Below are positions 58,874 through 64,000 of a stretch of 64,000 nt of DNA, piece after piece. How positions within the stretch are numbered: the first letter of the stretch is position 1; the number at the start of each line of letters is the position of its first letter. Both the position numbers and the translations under genes were made by a program. The notes under the pieces were generated by a model, which saw only the letters and a list, made by a program, of their open reading frames with translations, was not told where the DNA came from and searched no databases. The stretch covers positions 1,870,126 through 1,934,125 of the forward strand of contig NW_006763294.1 in the NCBI RefSeq assembly GCF_000218685.1, given 5' to 3'. This DNA is from Serpula lacrymans var. lacrymans S7.9. Lineage: Eukaryota > Basidiomycota > Agaricomycetes > Boletales > Serpulaceae.

Positions 58874-60907
58874 TCAAGTTCTGCACTCGCGAACCGCCTG
58901 TCCCTGCTGATTCTTGAAGAAAACGACATCACCGTCCGCTTCCACGAACGTACACTGCGTGAACGACCGCCAGAGCGAATAGAAGGTATTCTAAAGCCGA
59001 CAACACCATACAGAATGGTAACTTCAGCCCTGGGTCCCGGAAACGCACTGACACCCAAAAACCAATTCAAAAGACTCACGGAAGAATCATAATTATAATA
59101 CTCGCCGAGGACAGGCTTGATTGCCTCTGTTACCTGCGGCTGATTGTCTGGGAATCGCGTGTTATTTATGATCCATGACACATTAATTCAACACGCACAA
59201 AATGGTATGCTAGAAAAGAAGTGGTGCGCGACGTGGTCATGAGCAATCTGCCAATTCAAATAGAAGACGACTTTGAGGGCGTTGCGCATCATCCTACACG
59301 ACATAGAAGACTTGCGTTGTGAAGGAAAATACGCCCAATCCACCCAAAAAAGGGCCTATCAACCGTAGCCAACGCTCCTCGAGCAAAGGTCCATTGATCC
59401 TCAATGAAAGATGTGCTCAACCCATCATTGCGTACATGACAGCGAAGAGTAGCTTACTTTGCGATAATAAGGTATAGTCGGATCGCTGTGCTGCAAATAA
59501 GTGAAGGTAACGATCCTAAAAATAGATGGTTAGATAAGGCGCTCAGTGTCATTTCTCAAGCCACTAACCAGTTGTTAGCTAACTGTAAGCGCACCAGTAA
59601 TAATCAGATTATATGACACGCGCAGTTATAAAGAACTGATTACTCACAAACCAGGGCACCAAGTAGTATTTCCATGCTGCAAGCCAGCCAGCATTATTAA
59701 TATACGAACCCAGTATAGCAAGCATTGTACAAATAGCAACATTTGAAACGATAATCGAATTCCCTACCCAGAGGCTCCAATTGATCAACTGAATCCAATA
59801 TATCGAGATGGAGAGGCGTCGACTCACGGTGTTCCGGTTTGAATATCGCTGATGATGGTACATAGTGCTATAATCTCATTAGACCGGGACTGGTATGAAG
59901 TGCCGGAATGTTCCACGACTCACACTTGTCCACGGCGGATACTTCGGATTTCCCTTGCGGTTGTGGCTGTTCATTTTGTCAGATATCATGAATCACGTCA
60001 TAGCGGTCAACGTGTTCTTACAAAAGGTAAAGCTGGTACCCGCTGGAAAATATATCAGACCTATCAATGAAGTTCCTATCTCCGCATAAAAACCCACGCT
60101 ACACATACAGGAATTGTCTCATGAATAACTTGAACAGAGTGAAAGCGGGTGTTTCTTCCAGAAGTTCTTTGTAGTCCATAGCCACTGCAATTTTGCCATC
60201 AGGAAGCTTGAAGTCATGTCGTGTAGGAGGGATGTGCGTCTCATCGCGTTCTAGGTGGTTGGTGGATTTCTGGCAGGATAACTATTAGTTGCGAGAAGCG
60301 GTATACGCGCGACAACCTGTCGACTGACATGATGAGTGCGATGGGTCGCCCGCCAGGCATAATATGGGACTAGTATGGACGTATGCAGGAGTAGACCAAT
60401 CACAGTGTTTATGAGCGGCTTGGATGATAGAGCCTCGTGGCCTGCCTATAACAGTATCATTTTAAGTACAAAATATCGAGATATCAAAGTACACACCTCG
60501 TGTCCTACCATTGACGATAGATGTCACACTTAGATTGGTGAGAGAAGAACCTAGAAGCATAGAAATCTTACCCAGACACCATATACCAGTAAACGCTATA
60601 CTCTGCCAGAACCAGTACGATGACCAACACAAAATGCGAATAATTATCTGCCCAGCAGATTTGATACCTAGGCGTGAACCAGCTAGCCATAGAAGGTCGT
60701 CGATACGTGTAGCGAGTAAAAAGAAAGCGTAAGTGAAAACGAGGTGACGAAAAACATAGAAAAGACTCTTTGGCGTGTTCTTTTGGAAAAGATGTTTAGG
60801 AACAGCATCATGCACATCCTTGAGGGTCAAATTAGGAGGTGCGAAGGAAGGCTTGTTTCTCCTGGCTTCGTACTCGGGACCATCTTGAAATATTTGAAAC
60901 CAGGCCA
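58874..60907 (-). CDS. FAD2: Delta-12 (omega-6) fatty acid desaturase
   Basis: ER membrane enzyme that converts oleoyl to linoleoyl lipids. The start is probably ATG 60905-60907 (AWFQIFQDGPEYEARRN), followed by LTLKDVHDAVPKHLF and hydrophobic segments. His box 1 HEAGH is assembled from ..WCLG, an 8-nt exon (60497-60504) and AGHEALSSKPLINTVIG. His box 2 is WRATHRTHH (about 60325-60350), then RDETHIPPTRHDFKLP. After several transmembrane segments come DQWTFARGALATVDRPFFGW, then FLHN, a GC-AG intron (59248-59315) and IAHDHVAHHFFSSIPF with His box 3 HVAHH. NQPQVTEAIKPVLGEYYNYD and FTQCTFVEADGDVVFF end the protein at 58874-58876. All eight metal-binding His are present, so it looks functional. The first exon is the least certain part. 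Confidence 0.88.
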
Positions 60908-61382
60908 TCCAGGATGGAATGGTTACTGCTAAGAGTACAGTGACCCTGGAAAAGTGTGCACGGGCGGTGATTTTGTAGAAAAGCGCCAACCCTATAACAT
61001 TCACATATGTTGATCCGGTAGCGAAAGACCTAGCCAAGAAAGTTGTGTGTCCGAACTTGCACCCGAAGCCCGATGAGAAATAGTCTGAGATCTGAGGGTA
61101 CACACGCGTGTACTATTGTCCATTCATGCTGAGACTCCCGCACAAAATTATTGAATACGATACCACTGATATGGCAAAATAACAAAAACGAAGCCCGGGT
61201 CTGACAGCGTTTTGGTTTGAGAGTCCCGCGAACCATGGACAATCGTAGTGAGGTTAGGGTCACACCTCGGCCTTGCCCGAGACGCGCGTCGCCATACCAG
61301 ATCACCTCGACGCGTATTCAGGAAACCATACGCTTCATATCTAAAGGCCACAACATACCTCTACACAGAACATCCAGACAAC
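60908..61382. promoter_or_regulatory. Shared divergent promoter region (desaturase / proteasome beta4)
   Basis: 475 bp between divergent start codons. It should hold both promoters and 5' leaders. No TATA box or known binding site was convincingly recognised. Confidence 0.4.
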
Positions 61383-62162
61383 ATGGAGACTTCATTTGCG
61401 CTCACAGGGAAAGGATATGTGATCGTTGCAGCCGATACTACAGCTGCTCGGTCTATAGTCAAGATGAAGGTGGATGAGGACAAGATTAAGGAAATCAGCC
61501 CTCACTTGCTCATGGCATACTCAGGAGAGCCAGGTGCGTCCCGCTTGCATCATATTTATGTCTATTGCTGATGCAATCACTGTGCATTTAGGTGACACCG
61601 TTCAGTTCGCAGAATTCGTAGAACGCAACATACGTCTGTACCAAATCCGCAACCTCTATCCCCTTCGTCCATCCGCTGCTGCATCATGGATTCGTCGCTC
61701 ACTAGCAGACTCGCTCCGCTCACGCAGCCCGTATTCTGTGAACCTCTTGGTCGGCGGCTACGACACGGCGACACATGAGCCAAAATTGTACTGGATCGAC
61801 TATTTGGGAACGCAGGTGGATGTGCCGTTTGGTGCTCATGGTTATGGCAGTTACTTTGCTCTAAGTTTGCTCGACCGGTATGTCTAATCTAGTCTTTTGT
61901 TATGTCCCAAGTCGAGTACATTACATCAGTCATGTGCTTTGTACCTCGTGCGCTTCCTGAACACGGAACACGGGTACCTGGTGAAAGGCGTTTGCTAACC
62001 AGTGCTTCCCTCAGGTATCATGACCCTGAAGCATCATTGGAAGAAGGATTGGCCACACTGAAAAGATGCGTGGATGAGGTAGCCAAGCGGCTGGTTGTCA
62101 GCCCTGGGAGGTATAAGGTAAAGGTTGTCGACAAAGATGGTGTCCGCGAAGTCGAAATATGA
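61383..62162 (+). CDS. PRE1: 20S proteasome subunit beta4 (PSMB2/Pre1)
   Basis: Structural, non-proteolytic beta-ring subunit of the 20S core. ATG 61383 gives [20 protein letters not shown] and then [20 protein letters not shown], matching the beta4 N-terminus without a propeptide or catalytic Thr. [20 protein letters not shown] spans the first intron (61532-61591). Further family blocks are [40 protein letters not shown] and [20 protein letters not shown] second intron (about 61879-62014) splits the Tyr codon after LSLLDR. Stop TGA 62160-62162. About 195 residues, the usual length. Confidence 0.95.
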
Positions 62163-62355
62163 TGTACCTTTTCACACCACAACTACTGTATTCTTGACGT
62201 ACTAGGTCCCCGGGACGAAACAGGAAAGCTTGCTGTCAAATTCCCTACTACACATATACATTGTACGAGGTAACAACTTGGGACGTAAATACGATTGCGT
62301 GATAAGAAGTCTGTACCATAGTGGATAATGCATGATGGCCGACGAGTGAGAAAGT

Positions 62356-63398
62356 TCAGAGCGCGAGTACACTCCCCTCAACCCGATCACCGCCCATGAT
62401 CCTTTCTGTCTGTTTCTCGCATTGGACTAGATTTCTGATACGGCCTAAATCGTGGGCTCGAGTATCGCTACCTATGCTGCCGGCAGTCTGCGCCAGACAC
62501 ATATAGGCAGTCTCAATATCATCCCTCCTTAATCTGGATCCCCATATGCTCCCCATGTACGTATCCACCAGCCGAATTTGCTGTAGATTCGGCATATCCC
62601 CTAAGGAGAACATAGCAGCGATCGGAAACGGGGACAAAAAGGTTGCCTGTCCGATATACAGAGTACGCAGGGTAGGGATTAAAGGGAGAAGTGGGGAAAC
62701 GACAACCCTGAGGTCGGGTGCGCAAAAGGCGATATTTGATAATTTTATGTGCTGAATATTTGACCAACCTTCGAATGCTCTGAACAAGAGCATCGAGACT
62801 GGAGCAACGATCTAGAACACACTATATTTATTTACTTGTACAGTCTAAGTCCGGGAAAACTTACAGCTGTGGAGAAATGATGTTCAGGGTCTGGTCCTGT
62901 CCAGGTGAAGGACTCTGGGCTAAACATCGGTGTGAAAGGAAGGTAAGTGTTGGATGGCTTCGTGTATTTATCTACTCACCTTATCAAACGCAAGGCATCG
63001 GAGATGCAGTCAAGACTTGTGTCTCGCGCATAAGAATGTAGTCGTAGAGACAGACTGGTTAAGGGAATCATGTCATTTTCGTCGAGGCAAGCTGAGGCGG
63101 CACTGTGATCTTTTATCCTTTGCAATGCATCTCTCAGGAATTTGAAGACATGGAAATCACCGCTTTTCCCAGTAAAATCTAGAGTGATGGACCGTGGAGC
63201 GCATGGAAGCGAAGACACCTTCGAGAATTGTGCTAGTTGGTACAGAGAGCGGAAGATCAGATGTTCATAGAGTATGAGCTGGCCAATTCTGAAAAACCCC
63301 GGGGATGCACAAAGAATATTGCTGGGAGTAGGCTCGTTCCGAAGTGCGACAGCGAGAATGCTGAAAATCAGCTCCACAGGGAGAATTGGAAGGGCCAT
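62356..63398 (-). CDS. F-box-like/LRR protein
   Basis: Possible substrate receptor of an SCF ubiquitin ligase. ATG 63396-63398 starts with ALPILPVELIFSILAVALRN, an F-box-like helix pair common in agaricomycete proteins, followed by NILCASPGFFRIGQLILYEH. After two short introns (around 62980 and 62815-62862) come leucine-rich segments (NIQHIKLSNIAFCAPDLRVV; LPLIPTLRTLYIGQATFLS; NLQQIRLVDTYMG). The stop is at about 62356. No further domain is visible. These proteins are numerous and fast-evolving, so the partner is unknown. Confidence 0.65.
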
Positions 63399-64000
63399 AC
63401 AACTGTGACACTGTGTGAAGGCGAATTTTGAGGCTGAGACTCAGATTGCACCAGTACTTGCGGCCCCGTCACATGGGAGCACTGGTGTTGCGTCCAATCT
63501 CATCTTGCTGTGAGTATGGTCGGACTATTCCGGGCCGTATGCCGCTGCGTGCTCCGGCTCGGAGTTGCAGCGCTGCAGATTTGTTCTAGTAGAAATTTGG
63601 TCAGTTTGAATTCTCGCAGTCAAAGTTTTAAATTATAGAGTACCATGGTAAGTTAACGCTGGACAAGGAAGAGAACTCAGCCCTAGAAGCACTTGGCACC
63701 ACTTACACTGCCACCTCTCCATTCGCTACGTCCATTATCGAACACTTACACAGTATCTTGGCCTATACATATTATCTTGAGATTGTTGCCTCCTGACTCC
63801 TGGGCCCCGGCGTTGGAGCATCCGTCGGCTTCTATCCAAACTTTTTCGCGATGCCATAAGTACAGCCTCAGCAATTCAATAAGCAGCGAAAAGTCCCGTC
63901 AAATGCGGGACCATTAATCGGATTTAAATAGCGGACACAACAGCAATGCGAGAACTAGACTGAACATGGAGTGGAATGTCAATGATGAGAAAAGGAGATC
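63399..64000. other. Intergenic, nothing recognised
   Basis: 602 bp at the window end, upstream of the F-box gene. Short frames only, no repeat or RNA pattern seen. Confidence 0.45.

Overview
The window is nuclear DNA of a basidiomycete fungus, most likely an Agaricomycete. The signs are genes cut by many 48-70 nt GT-AG introns, a fungus-specific FunK1-type kinase, a basidiomycete-style copper-fist factor, BED/hAT transposons, and Ty3 chromovirus and Ty1/copia retrotransposons. The exact species cannot be read from the sequence.

Layout. 1-3.9 kb: 3' part of a Zn2Cys6 (XlnR-like) transcription factor. 4.4-19.4 kb: a transposon graveyard. A copia relic is cut by a fragment of a 1.8-kb LTR-like repeat (called family D here). 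Next comes a chromovirus pol relic carrying four further LTR insertions, then a second copy of D, a small hAT-like relic, four foldback (MITE-like) elements, and a BED-hAT transposase gene split by family D and by a solo LTR that itself holds a tRNA-like insertion. 19.7-28.2 kb: gene island with a UIM/USP-fold protein that lacks the catalytic Cys (+), a copper-fist factor (-) and zuotin (-). 28.9-40.6 kb: a copia pol relic truncated by a third copy of D, which in turn contains a nearly intact young chromovirus (34016-40246, 5-bp target duplication, LTRs differing at one base). 40.6-64 kb: second gene island with a damaged FunK1 kinase (+), a DysF/peroxin-domain protein (-), an AGC-like kinase (+), a Werner-type 3'-5' exonuclease (-), a GMC oxidoreductase (+), a hotdog thioesterase (-), a delta-12 fatty acid desaturase (-), proteasome beta4 (+) and an F-box protein (-).

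Neighbours in the gene islands are mostly convergent or divergent single-gene units with no obvious pathway cluster. The thioesterase next to the desaturase is the only pair with a possible shared theme (acyl-lipid metabolism). The order of insertions can be read from target-site duplications: copia first, then family D, then the young chromovirus at 29-40 kb; chromovirus pol first, then three or four solo LTRs at 6.6-9.8 kb.

The most notable signals are: (i) the young chromovirus shows a Tf1-like self-priming layout (10-nt perfect complement between the predicted RNA 5' end and the PBS) and an in-frame G_GGA_AAA slippery site just before the gag stop; (ii) the undescribed 1.8-kb repeat D, which has LTR-like ends, a TATA box and a reading frame in its U3-like part; (iii) a USP-fold protein with Met in place of the nucleophilic Cys; (iv) an 8-nt microexon and a GC-AG intron in the desaturase gene. 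All identifications are by eye from translated motifs; no searches were run.
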